Shown: piece by piece, positions 35,536 to 43,322 of the stretch | Layout of the letters: each line of letters starts with the position of its first letter | Position numbering within the stretch: position 1 is the first letter of the stretch | NCBI GenBank assembly: GCA_020027875.1 | Contig: JAHRHA010000008.1 | Location: forward strand, 1 to 64,000 | Length of the DNA stretch: 64,000 nt | Direction of reading: 5' to 3' | Source of the DNA: Micromonosporaceae bacterium | GTDB taxonomy: Bacteria > Actinomycetota > Actinomycetes > Mycobacteriales > Micromonosporaceae | Position numbers and translations under genes: made by a program | Notes under the pieces: generated by a model | Told to the model about the DNA's origin: nothing | Databases searched by the model: none | The model's input: only the letters and a program-made list of their open reading frames with translations

Positions 35536-36158
35536 GATTGCTTCCTTTCTTCGGCGGGGGCGGGCTCGCCGTGGAATGTGGCCCACAGCGGCCCCCAGCC
35601 GGTCTTCGGGTGCGTGATCTTCTTGATGAACTGCTCGACGAACGTGGACTCGGCGTCCAGTAAGGCGAGCCGGTATTCCTCCTCGATCAGGAACAGCGGG
35701 TGCACGTCCTTGGCGATCGTGGTGTCAATCAGGTCGCGGATCTCAGCGCGAAGCTCGGCGAGCCGGCCCAGCCGATGGCCCAACAGCACAACGACTTCGC
35801 TCGGTGGTATCGCAGCGATCAGCGATAGCGCGGCGACAAAATGCGGGTACTCGTGCTGCGGCTCCTCGACCAGCTCGCGCAGCCAGTCGCGCAGCTCGTG
35901 CCGGCCGGCATCGGTGAGCGCGTAGACGGTGCGTTCCGGGCGCTGGCCAGCGCGCGTGGTCTCCTGCTCGACGATGAAGCCGGCCTTGGCCAACTGCTGG
36001 ACCACCATGTAGAGCGAGCCGTGGTTGAACCTGATGCTGCGCACATCGTCGTTATCGCGCAGGGTCCGACTCAGCTCGTACGGGTGCATGGGCGCCCGGG
36101 TGAGATAGGAGAGCACGGCCAACGCCAGCAGATTGCCGACCTTCCGCTTCTTCGCCAT
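35532..36158 (-). CDS. PadR-family transcriptional regulator
   Basis: A 208-residue PadR regulator of the subfamily with a long C-terminal helical dimerisation domain. The winged helix has LLALAVLSYLTRAPMHPYEL, IRFNHGSLYMVVQQLAKAGF and the wing RPERTVYALTDAGRHEL. PadR proteins repress and release upon binding small phenolics or drugs. It is first in a two-gene operon with a FAD monooxygenase and has a well-formed promoter upstream with an internal palindrome. Confidence 0.93.
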   Translation of the reverse strand: MAKKRKVGNLLALAVLSYLTRAPMHPYELSRTLRDNDDVRSIRFNHGSLYMVVQQLAKAGFIVEQETTRAGQRPERTVYALTDAGRHELRDWLRELVEEPQHEYPHFVAALSLIAAIPPSEVVVLLGHRLGRLAELRAEIRDLIDTTIAKDVHPLFLIEEEYRLALLDAESTFVEQFIKKITHPKTGWGPLWATFHGEPAPAEERKQS

Positions 36159-36161
36159 CTG

Positions 36162-36168
36162 CTCCTCC
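36162..36168 (-). promoter_or_regulatory. ribosome binding site of the PadR gene
   Basis: GGAGGAG, 3 bases before ATG 36158 on the minus strand. It is strong but tightly spaced. Confidence 0.7.
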
Positions 36169-36191
36169 GGTTGCCCCTGTGGTCACCATCA

Positions 36192-36220
36192 ACTATCCAG
36201 GACTGTCTAGTCAGTGTCAA
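36192..36220 (-). promoter_or_regulatory. sigma-70-type promoter with internal operator for the PadR operon
   Basis: On the minus strand TTGACA (36220-36215), a 17-base spacer and GATAGT (36197-36192). The spacer and its flank hold the near-palindrome ACTGTCTAGTCAGT (36202-36215, arms ACTG-CAGT with one mismatched pair). TCAACTAT occurs twice on the plus strand, at 36189-36196 and 36217-36224, flanking it. A repressor bound here would block polymerase directly. Confidence 0.68.
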
Positions 36221-36224
36221 CTAT

Positions 36225-36464
36225 AATTCACGCACTGCGCTGTTGTCGTGATCGTTCTGTGCCTTTTCTGCGCGATGATCCGAATCTCGGTCGAGCTGCG
36301 AGACGGCGAACGCGAGCGACGGCGGGAGACCGCCGACCGTGTCAACCCGGGGGCGTCCACTCGGTACGCGCAGGTTAGGCGCCCGGCAAGCAGCTCCAGT
36401 TACGACTCGAACATCGCCTCGGGCCTGCCGGTCGCCCCGCAGCCCGCTCATCAGCCGCTGGGCT
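36225..36464. other. stretch between the PadR promoter and the radical SAM gene end
   Basis: I see no gene with support, no hairpin and no repeat here. Confidence 0.4.
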
Positions 36465-38024
36465 TCAAGCCACCCTCTGCGCACCAGTAGGCGGGGCATC
36501 GCGCCGCCGCGGAGGCCGGTCCACGTGACCGTCATCCAGAGACCGGCCGCGACCATTCCCTTGTCCGGCTTCGACCAACCGCTGACTCAGTGGCTGCGGG
36601 TTGGGGACGAAGCGGACGCGGCGCACGAACTCGACGATCTCCATAAGCCAGACGATGGCGGTATGGCGGGCGGTCCACCATCCTTGGCGCCGTCGCGACC
36701 GGTCTCGGGTCAGCAGCAAACGCCGGAGCCGACGGGGACGCAGATGAAACGACAGCTCCAGCCATTTCACTGCGGCGAAGAGCTGCCACGGTCGCAGATG
36801 TTGCTGTTCGAGGACCTGGTGGCGGTAGTCCCAATGCCGTTGGTCCTCTTGCACGACACGCCGGTCGGCCTGCTCGCGGGCGAAGCTGGTCCAGGTGTGC
36901 GGGGTGGCGTACATGGCGTTGAGGTAGTCGCCGTCATACATTCGCAACGCGCGACCCGCCCGGCGCAGGTCGCCCCAGGTCTCGCCACCAAGCCCGACAA
37001 TGTGGCCGATGACCGAATGGATGCCGTGCTCCCGTAGAAGCCGGCAGGCCTCCATGTCGTCTCGCGTCGTTGAGCGCTTGCGCACCTGCTCGATGAGCGC
37101 CGGGTCAGTCGTGTCGATACCCATGAGCACGTAACGGATGCCCGCCCGGCGGTAGAGGTCGATCACGTCCGCGTCGCGCACGATGTCGGTGGCCCGGATC
37201 GTGGCGAAGAAATGTACATCGACCTCCCGTCGCGCCATCGCTTCCAGGAAGCCCACCCAGACGTCCTTGAGCGTGGTTGGATTCTCGTCGGCGAGCGTCA
37301 CGAACCGCACGCCGTGTTCATCGTGCAGCCATTGGACCTCGTCGGCCAGCGCGCCTGGGTCGCGGTAGCGCCATCTCTTCCAGAATCCGTGCTGACCGCA
37401 GTATGTGCACCGGTGCGGGCAGCCACGGGAGAGCTGCACGATGGCCGCGCGCCCCTTCCCGAAACATTGGTAGCGGTCCCAGTCGTCGATCAGCTCCCAG
37501 CCGATGCGATAGGCGTTGAGATCGCCGATGGACGACGGGTCGGGCGTGCGGACGAGGCGCTCACCGGAGCGAAAAGTAATCCCCTCCACGTCGGACAGCG
37601 CGCCGTGTTGCAATGCCTGTAGCACGGACACGGCCGTTGCTTCGCCTTCGCCACGCACCACGATGTCGACGTAGGGGTCTTGTCGCAGCACGAGCTCGTC
37701 ATGGTACGTGGGGAAGACTCCGCCGTAGACGCAGACGGTTTCCGGACGCGCCCTCTTGATCGCCGCCAGCATCGTCATGCAAACCGGGTGCGCCGGCGTG
37801 CTCCCCGCGTGGCCGGTCATCACCACGTTCGGCTTCGCCCGCCGTACGTGTTCAACAATCTGGTCGTCGCTCAGCCGCAGCGCTTCGGCGTCGAGCAGCG
37901 TGGCGTCGAGGCCCGCGTCGCGCAATGCCCCACCCACCATCAGTAAGCCCAAGGGCACCTGGTGACCAACGCCCCAGTTACTGGTGATGGTCTGGTACGG
38001 CGGATTGATCAGCAACGTCTGCAT
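36465..38024 (-). CDS. B12-binding radical SAM protein, BchE-like
   Basis: A 519-residue class B radical SAM enzyme. Residues 1-150 form a cobalamin-binding Rossmann domain (QTLLINPPYQTI, VPLGLLMVGGALRDAGLDAT, CVYGGVFPTYHDEL). The radical SAM core carries the cluster motif in SRGCPHRCTYCGQHGFWKRW and VRFVTLADENPTTLKDVW. The layout and motifs resemble BchE, the anaerobic Mg-protoporphyrin ester cyclase, but no bacteriochlorophyll genes are near. The C-terminus is arginine-rich ([20 protein letters not shown]). ATG 38024 has GGAGGT 7 bases upstream. Likely a methyltransferase or cyclase with unknown substrate, controlled by the divergent TetR gene. Confidence 0.85.
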   Translation of the reverse strand: MQTLLINPPYQTITSNWGVGHQVPLGLLMVGGALRDAGLDATLLDAEALRLSDDQIVEHVRRAKPNVVMTGHAGSTPAHPVCMTMLAAIKRARPETVCVYGGVFPTYHDELVLRQDPYVDIVVRGEGEATAVSVLQALQHGALSDVEGITFRSGERLVRTPDPSSIGDLNAYRIGWELIDDWDRYQCFGKGRAAIVQLSRGCPHRCTYCGQHGFWKRWRYRDPGALADEVQWLHDEHGVRFVTLADENPTTLKDVWVGFLEAMARREVDVHFFATIRATDIVRDADVIDLYRRAGIRYVLMGIDTTDPALIEQVRKRSTTRDDMEACRLLREHGIHSVIGHIVGLGGETWGDLRRAGRALRMYDGDYLNAMYATPHTWTSFAREQADRRVVQEDQRHWDYRHQVLEQQHLRPWQLFAAVKWLELSFHLRPRRLRRLLLTRDRSRRRQGWWTARHTAIVWLMEIVEFVRRVRFVPNPQPLSQRLVEAGQGNGRGRSLDDGHVDRPPRRRDAPPTGAQRVA

Positions 38025-38060
38025 GAGAGAGACCTCCGTACGCGCAGCCTTCCGGGTCGG

Positions 38061-38090
38061 AGCGTACGACACTTTGACCAGTTGGTCAAA
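38061..38090 (-). promoter_or_regulatory. promoter of the radical SAM gene with TetR operator
   Basis: TTTGACCAGTTGGTCAAA (38073-38090) is an 18-bp palindrome, perfect except for the two central bases. On the minus strand it supplies TTGACC as the -35, followed after 17 bases by TACGCT (38066-38061) as the -10. It also lies 32 bases before the TetR start, so one site would control both directions. Confidence 0.72.
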
Positions 38091-38121
38091 TCAATCGAAT
38101 GAACCTGTTACTCTTTCCGCT

Positions 38122-38739
38122 ATGGCGCGTTCCGGTCCCAAGCGCGGGGACACTCGGCGGACCGAGACCCGCAGCGCCATTGTGGACTCCACGGTGGCCA
38201 CGCTGGCCCAGCACGGCTTCTCGGCAACCAGCGCCCGAGCCGTCGCCGAGCGCGCGGGCGTCGCACCCGGCGGAGTCTTCTACCACTTCGGATCTATGGA
38301 CGACCTGCTGGCCGAGACATTCACGATCTGCCTCGACCGGCGCATCGCCCGGCTTCGCGCCGCGATCGCCGTACCCAGATCCGGGCTTCCAGCAGCGTTC
38401 ACCCAGGCCGTGCGCGACGAGTTCGCCCACGACGAGTCCCGCGCCCTGCTCGAACTCGTGGTGGGAGCCATTGACTCGCCAATGCTTCGCGTCCGTGTGC
38501 GAGACGGCCTCGACCTGTCGTTCGCGTTCACCCGTGGGGTCGTCGACCTGCTGCTGGCTGACTCACCACTCGCCGAGACCCTGCCGCTCGACTTGGTCGC
38601 CCAGGTCGCCGCCTCGGCGTTCTTCGGCCTAGCTGTGATGGACCTGGTCGGTGCCGACGTCGACATCGACGGAATGACAGCACTGGTGAACACGCTGCTT
38701 GGACTCGTGCGCCCCGGAACCGAACCGTCGGAGTCCTAG
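38122..38739 (+). CDS. TetR-family transcriptional regulator
   Basis: A 205-residue TetR repressor. The HTH (about 15-60) reads RSAIVDSTVATLAQHGFSAT then SARAVAERAGVAPGGVFYHF, a standard form. The C-terminal ligand domain is all helical. I chose ATG 38122 because homology begins there and the frame upstream crosses the operator. It is divergent from the radical SAM gene and very likely regulates it and itself through the palindrome between them. The ligand is unknown. Confidence 0.93.
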   Translation: MARSGPKRGDTRRTETRSAIVDSTVATLAQHGFSATSARAVAERAGVAPGGVFYHFGSMDDLLAETFTICLDRRIARLRAAIAVPRSGLPAAFTQAVRDEFAHDESRALLELVVGAIDSPMLRVRVRDGLDLSFAFTRGVVDLLLADSPLAETLPLDLVAQVAASAFFGLAVMDLVGADVDIDGMTALVNTLLGLVRPGTEPSES

Positions 38740-38796
38740 GCGGCGCTACCAGATGGGCGGCTCGATACGATCCGAAGGCGTTGGACGGAGGATCAC

Positions 38797-40350
38797 ATGG
38801 GGCTACGGCTGGCTGATCCGCTGATCGGACTGTGCACGGTGGCCGATCTGGGATTCGGACTGCCCCCCGGGGAGGCCCTGCGGTCCTGCGCCTTGGCCAC
38901 CGCACTCGCTCGACGGCTAAACCTGCCCGACAACGAGGTTCTCGCGGTGTACTACACGGCGCTTCTTCAGCATGTCGGCTGCGTTGGTTACGCGCACGAG
39001 ACGGCTGCTGCCTTCGGTGACGAGCTATCCTTCAACGCTGCCGCCGGACGGACCAATGACGCCTCCCCTCGTGACATGTTCGCCACGTTCTTGCCCGAGT
39101 TGACCCGTGGCCGTGGCCCCGTGGCCAAGCTCAGGCTGACCGTCGCCGCGATGGCGCGCGGCACTCGTTTTGGTGCCAACTTCTCCACCGCCGCCTGCGA
39201 GGTCGGGCGGGCCACCGCCCGTCGAGTCGGACTGCCCGAAACGGTGCAGCAGGCGCTGTACCACGTCTATGAGTTGTGGAACGGCGGCGGCGCGCCAGCG
39301 CGGCTTGTTGGCGACGACATCCCTGTACCAGCCCGGGTGACCCGCCTGGCCGGGATCGCCGCTCTGTTCGACAGCCTCGGCGGCACCGACCTGGCCGTCG
39401 CCGCGGTGTCCAGGCGCGCGGGTGGGTTGCTCGACCCCGCGCTGGCCGACCTCTTCGGCCGTGAGGCCACGGCCCTGTTGGCCGAACTCAACGCCGGCGA
39501 CGTCCGCGATCTCGTGTTGGCGGCCGAACCCGCTCCGCACATCATGGTCAGTGATGCCCAGCTTGCCGCCGCCGCGGCCGCATTCGGAGACCTGGCCGAC
39601 CTCAAATCGCCGTACACGCACGGCCACTCCGCCGGTGTCGCGACCCTCGCTGAGGCCGCCGGCAGCCGCCTCGGCCTGGCCACGGACGACCTGCGGAGAC
39701 TGCAGCTGGCCGCACTCCTGCACGACTTGGGCCGGGTCGCCATCTCCAACGCTGTGTGGGAGCAGCCGCGGCCGCTGAGCAGCGCCGAGTGGGAGCAGGT
39801 ACGGCTACACCCCTATTACACCGAGCGGATCCTCGCCGGATCTCCGGTCTTGCAGCCGATCGCCCGATGGGCCGGCATGCACCACGAGAGACTCGACGGG
39901 TCGGGTTACCACCGCGGGTGTTCCGCCGCCGATCTGCCGATGCCGGTGCGCGTGCTGGCCGCCGCCGATGCTTACCAGGCCATGACCCAACTCCGACCGC
40001 ATCGGCCAGCGCGCCACGCCGACGAGGCCGCGGAACAGCTACGCCAACGGGTGCGCGACGGTCCCTTCGACCCGGATGCGACCGAGGCGGTGCTCGGTGC
40101 GGCCGGTCAGACCACCACGCGGGTACGACGGACGCGGCCGGCCGGACTCAGCGATCGCGAGGTCGAGGTGCTCCAAATGTTGGCCAGCGGGCACCCGAAC
40201 AAGGAGATCGCCCGGCGGCTGGTCATCTCCCCACGTACGGCCGAACATCATGTGCAGCACATCTACAGCAAGATCGGCGTGTCCAGCCGTGCCGCGGCGG
40301 CCCTGTTCGCCATGGAGCACGATCTACTGCCGCGACCGGCCGCGAAATAG
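38797..40350 (+). CDS. HD-GYP-like phosphohydrolase fused to a LuxR helix-turn-helix
   Basis: A 517-residue three-part protein. Residues 1-230 are a degenerate HD-related region (LALLQHVGCVGYAHE-like, residues 50-70). Residues 265-410 are an HD-GYP-type domain with YTHGHSAGVATLAEAAG, LAALLHDLGRVAISNAVW and MHHERLDGSGYHRGC. The motif reads GYH where the family has GYP. A LuxR HTH closes it (440-500: LSDREVEVLQMLASGHPNKE, SPRTAEHHVQHIYSKIG). It may sense a cyclic dinucleotide or other phosphoester and act as a DNA-binding regulator. ATG 38797. Confidence 0.87.
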   Translation: MGLRLADPLIGLCTVADLGFGLPPGEALRSCALATALARRLNLPDNEVLAVYYTALLQHVGCVGYAHETAAAFGDELSFNAAAGRTNDASPRDMFATFLPELTRGRGPVAKLRLTVAAMARGTRFGANFSTAACEVGRATARRVGLPETVQQALYHVYELWNGGGAPARLVGDDIPVPARVTRLAGIAALFDSLGGTDLAVAAVSRRAGGLLDPALADLFGREATALLAELNAGDVRDLVLAAEPAPHIMVSDAQLAAAAAAFGDLADLKSPYTHGHSAGVATLAEAAGSRLGLATDDLRRLQLAALLHDLGRVAISNAVWEQPRPLSSAEWEQVRLHPYYTERILAGSPVLQPIARWAGMHHERLDGSGYHRGCSAADLPMPVRVLAAADAYQAMTQLRPHRPARHADEAAEQLRQRVRDGPFDPDATEAVLGAAGQTTTRVRRTRPAGLSDREVEVLQMLASGHPNKEIARRLVISPRTAEHHVQHIYSKIGVSSRAAAALFAMEHDLLPRPAAK

Positions 40351-40412
40351 GTAGGGCTACCGACGCGGAAGCTGCCCACCGTGGCGAAGGCTGTCGTACG
40401 ACAAAGGTCGCA

Positions 40413-40420
40413 AAAGGAGG
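40413..40420 (+). promoter_or_regulatory. ribosome binding site of the alpha/beta hydrolase gene
   Basis: AAAGGAGG, 5 bases before ATG 40426. It decides this start over an in-frame GTG 15 codons upstream. Confidence 0.85.
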
Positions 40421-40425
40421 CTGCC

Positions 40426-41244
40426 ATGCCGTACCTAAAGGTCAATGGAATTCAGCTCTACTACGAGGAGCGCGGGAATGGCAATCCAGTCTTGTGTATC
40501 CACGGCACGTCAGGCTCGGCGCTGATGTGGGAGGCCGCGGCCGACACGCTGGCGCCGCTCGGCCGGATCATCACCTACGACCGGCGCGGATGTACACGCA
40601 GCGAACGACCGGTGCCGTACGACCGGACGATGGTGTCCGAGCACGCGGACGACGCGGCCGCGCTGCTCCGCGCGCTCGATGCCACACCAGCGGTCGTCAT
40701 CGGCCGCAGCACCGGCGGGGAGATCGCAGTCGACCTCGCGCTGCGCTACCCGGCCGAGGTGCGCGCCTTGGTCCTGCTGGAAGGCGGTGGTACCTCGTTG
40801 ACGGCGGATGGTCGCCGGTACGTCGACGACATGGCGGCAATGCTCCGCGAGGTCGCCTTCCGCGACCCGTCTGCGGTCGGAGAGACGCTCCTGCGGGCCG
40901 TCGCGGACGATGGCGCCTGGGAGTCGTTCTCACCGGAGGTACAGCGGATGTTCACCGACAACGGCCCGGCGATCCTGGCGGAGCTGGCCGGCGGCGCCGC
41001 GGCGGACGTGAGCATCGAGCAGTTGGCTCGTCTTGACAGGCCGACGCTGCTCGTCGCGGCGACGGACTCACCCGAGCCGGAGCGCCTAGCGGTTGACGCG
41101 CTCGCCGAAGCTATCCCTGGTGCGCGAAAGGTTGTCGTGGCTGGTGGCCACCTGATCGACCCGGCAGGCCCAGCGGTGCTGGCATTCTTGACCGATATCC
41201 TCCACGAACCGACCCCCAGATTGAGCCGGACCGGGACTCCGTGA
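40426..41244 (+). CDS. alpha/beta-fold hydrolase
   Basis: A 272-residue alpha/beta hydrolase. The oxyanion-hole motif is VLCIHGTSGSALMW, the nucleophile elbow is VVIGRSTGGEIAVDLAL (Ser in G-R-S-T-G), and the C-terminal catalytic His is in VVVAGGHLIDPAGP. No lid signature allows finer assignment: esterase, C-C hydrolase and haloperoxidase-like functions are all possible. It follows the HD-GYP/LuxR gene by 75 bases with its own strong ribosome binding site. Confidence 0.88.
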   Translation: MPYLKVNGIQLYYEERGNGNPVLCIHGTSGSALMWEAAADTLAPLGRIITYDRRGCTRSERPVPYDRTMVSEHADDAAALLRALDATPAVVIGRSTGGEIAVDLALRYPAEVRALVLLEGGGTSLTADGRRYVDDMAAMLREVAFRDPSAVGETLLRAVADDGAWESFSPEVQRMFTDNGPAILAELAGGAAADVSIEQLARLDRPTLLVAATDSPEPERLAVDALAEAIPGARKVVVAGGHLIDPAGPAVLAFLTDILHEPTPRLSRTGTP

Positions 41245-41258
41245 CCCAAGCCGGGTGG

Positions 41259-41870
41259 TTAACTCTCCTTCGCGAGAAGCGCCTCGACGTCGGCGATAAC
41301 CTGCGTGTTATCCTTGTAGCGCACAGCCCGGATCCCGTACGCACGTGCGCCGTCGACGTTCGCCTCGACGTCGTCGATGAAGGCCGTCTCACCGGCCGGC
41401 AGTCCCAGACGGTCGCAGGTCAACTTGTAGACGCGCCGGTCGGGCTTCGCGAACCCCACCTCGTGTGAGTAGACGATGACGTCGACCAAGTCCTCGAAGC
41501 CGTACGCCTGCTGCTCCTTCTCCCGCGCCCCGACGAAACTGTTGCTGAGGATGCCGGTGCGGTAGCGCGGACGGAGGCTCCGGGCGTACTCGACCAGATC
41601 GGTGTTGGGTGTGCCGAGATACTCGGTCCAGTGGTCGTCCATCAGCGCGTCGACCGTGCCCGCGTCGACGTTGAGCGCATAGGCGAGCTGGTCGTGGACT
41701 TGCGCCAGGCTCAGTCCCCCGATGCTGCCGGCGCGCCAGATTTCATCGGTCCGGTTCCGGTACTCCGGCTCCGGAAGACCCAGCTGCGCGAGCCACTTCT
41801 GGTGCATCCCGAGATCCGGTGTTACCTCGAGCACGCCGCCGATGTCGAACACCACAGCCCTTACCGCCAC
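41259..41870 (-). CDS. HAD-superfamily hydrolase
   Basis: A 203-residue HAD phosphatase of the HAD-IA type. Motif I is VVFDIGGVLEV, where the catalytic pair is D-x-G in place of the usual D-x-D. Motif II is ILSNSF, motif III Lys lies in GFAKPDRRVY, and motif IV is FIDDVEAN. Start GTG 41870 is preceded by GGGAGC, and upstream codons have no homology. The missing second Asp in motif I is common among epoxide-hydrolase N-domain-like and related HAD-IA members, so substrate and even phosphatase activity are uncertain. Confidence 0.85.
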   Translation of the reverse strand: MAVRAVVFDIGGVLEVTPDLGMHQKWLAQLGLPEPEYRNRTDEIWRAGSIGGLSLAQVHDQLAYALNVDAGTVDALMDDHWTEYLGTPNTDLVEYARSLRPRYRTGILSNSFVGAREKEQQAYGFEDLVDVIVYSHEVGFAKPDRRVYKLTCDRLGLPAGETAFIDDVEANVDGARAYGIRAVRYKDNTQVIADVEALLAKES

Positions 41871-42067
41871 GATCGCTCCCGGAAATTCGTAGGTAATTCC
41901 GGGTCCAGCATGCGGCACACCCGGGTCCGGCCATACGCATTCATTCGTACGCGCAACGAAGGGACTCACCCGCGCCCGGCCGCATGATCTTGTGGGATTT
42001 GCTCGCTTGTGGTCGTCAGCTCGCGGGGCGTGTCATGCTTCACGAACCTCGACCGAAGGGTGCGGCT

Positions 42068-43273
42068 GTGTCAGCGACCGAAACGGTGCAGTCGGCGCCG
42101 GCACGACGATCGTTGCGCACACTACGGTTCGGCGCGACGATCATCGCCATCCTGGCGCTGCTGTTCGGGGTGCCGTGGTGGACCTTGGTTGTCGCCGGCG
42201 CGCGGTGGCCGGTCGCAGTCGTTTCTGTGGGCACGATCGGGTTCGTCGGCGCACTCGTCGCGCTTCCCGTGCTCATGTACCTCGGGCACGGCAGCCGCCA
42301 CCAGGACTGGGCGGCACGCACCGGCGACACGATCCTCGGCGTGATCTGGGTGCTGTTCGTCTGGGCACTGCTCGGCAACGTGCTTCGGCTCGCACTCGTA
42401 ATGGCCAACGTTAGCGACCCGGTCCGATCCCGCACCGTCGCCGCGGCGGTCGCCGTCGTGTCGGTCGGGCTGATGCTATGGGGGTACGCCGAGGCGATGC
42501 GCGTGCCCCGCATCAAGCGCCTGGACGTCACCATTCCACGGTTGGGCGCAGGTCTTGATGGCGTCCGAGTGGTCCTGTTGACCGACACCCACTATGGCCC
42601 GATCGACCGGGCCCGCTGGTCGGCGAGGGTCGTGGCAGCGGTCAACGACCTCGATGCCGACATCGTCTGCCATACCGGCGACATCGCCGACGGCGCCGTG
42701 TCCGACCGGCGGGAGCAGGCTGCGCCGCTCGGCGATGTCCGCGCCCGGCTCGCCCGAGCGTACGTGACCGGCAACCACGAGTACTTCGGCGAGGCCGATG
42801 GATGGCTCGATCACATGCGGGAGCTTGGCTGGGAGTCGCTACACAACCGGCACATCGTCGTGGAGCGCAACGGCGCCCGCCTCGTGGTCGCCGGTGTGGA
42901 CGACGCCACCGCAGCGTCGTCCGGGCGGCCCGGCCACCGCGCCGACCACGGGGCCGCGCTCGCGGGCGTGGACTCGGACCTGCCCGTCCTGCTGCTCGCG
43001 CACCAGCCCAAGCAGATCGACGCCGCGGCTGAGCGGAGGGTCGACCTGCAGATCTCCGGGCACACGCATGGCGGCCAGATCTGGCCGTTCCACTTCCTCG
43101 TGCGCCTTGACCAGCCGACGGTCCATGGCCTGAGCCGGCACGGGGATCGGACCCAGCTCTATACCAGTCGGGGCACCGGCTTTTGGGGACCTCCGTTGCG
43201 GATCTTCGCGCCCAGTGAGATCACCCTCCTCACCGTGCGCGGGTCGCAAACGCATCGATTCCATCACCAATGA
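42068..43273 (+). CDS. membrane-anchored metallophosphoesterase
   Basis: A 401-residue protein with four N-terminal transmembrane helices (within residues 20-150) and a C-terminal calcineurin-like phosphoesterase domain. Metal-site motifs are LLTDTHYG, CHTGDIADG, VTGNHEYFGE and ISGHTHGGQIWPFH, all intact. It resembles the YkuE-type phosphodiesterases that act at the outer face of the membrane, for example on phospholipids. I chose GTG 42068 after GAAGGG; ATG 42035 would add 11 residues and is also possible. Confidence 0.87.
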   Translation: MSATETVQSAPARRSLRTLRFGATIIAILALLFGVPWWTLVVAGARWPVAVVSVGTIGFVGALVALPVLMYLGHGSRHQDWAARTGDTILGVIWVLFVWALLGNVLRLALVMANVSDPVRSRTVAAAVAVVSVGLMLWGYAEAMRVPRIKRLDVTIPRLGAGLDGVRVVLLTDTHYGPIDRARWSARVVAAVNDLDADIVCHTGDIADGAVSDRREQAAPLGDVRARLARAYVTGNHEYFGEADGWLDHMRELGWESLHNRHIVVERNGARLVVAGVDDATAASSGRPGHRADHGAALAGVDSDLPVLLLAHQPKQIDAAAERRVDLQISGHTHGGQIWPFHFLVRLDQPTVHGLSRHGDRTQLYTSRGTGFWGPPLRIFAPSEITLLTVRGSQTHRFHHQ

Positions 43274-43322
43274 GGTTCAATGACGGTCCGCTCGAACGTT
43301 GCGCGCCGGCCGCGTCCGGTAG

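Noticed and set aside
36465-38024. Bacteriochlorophyll synthesis role for the BchE-like protein
   Set aside because: No tetrapyrrole or photosynthesis genes are in the window, and BchE-like proteins occur in many non-photosynthetic bacteria.
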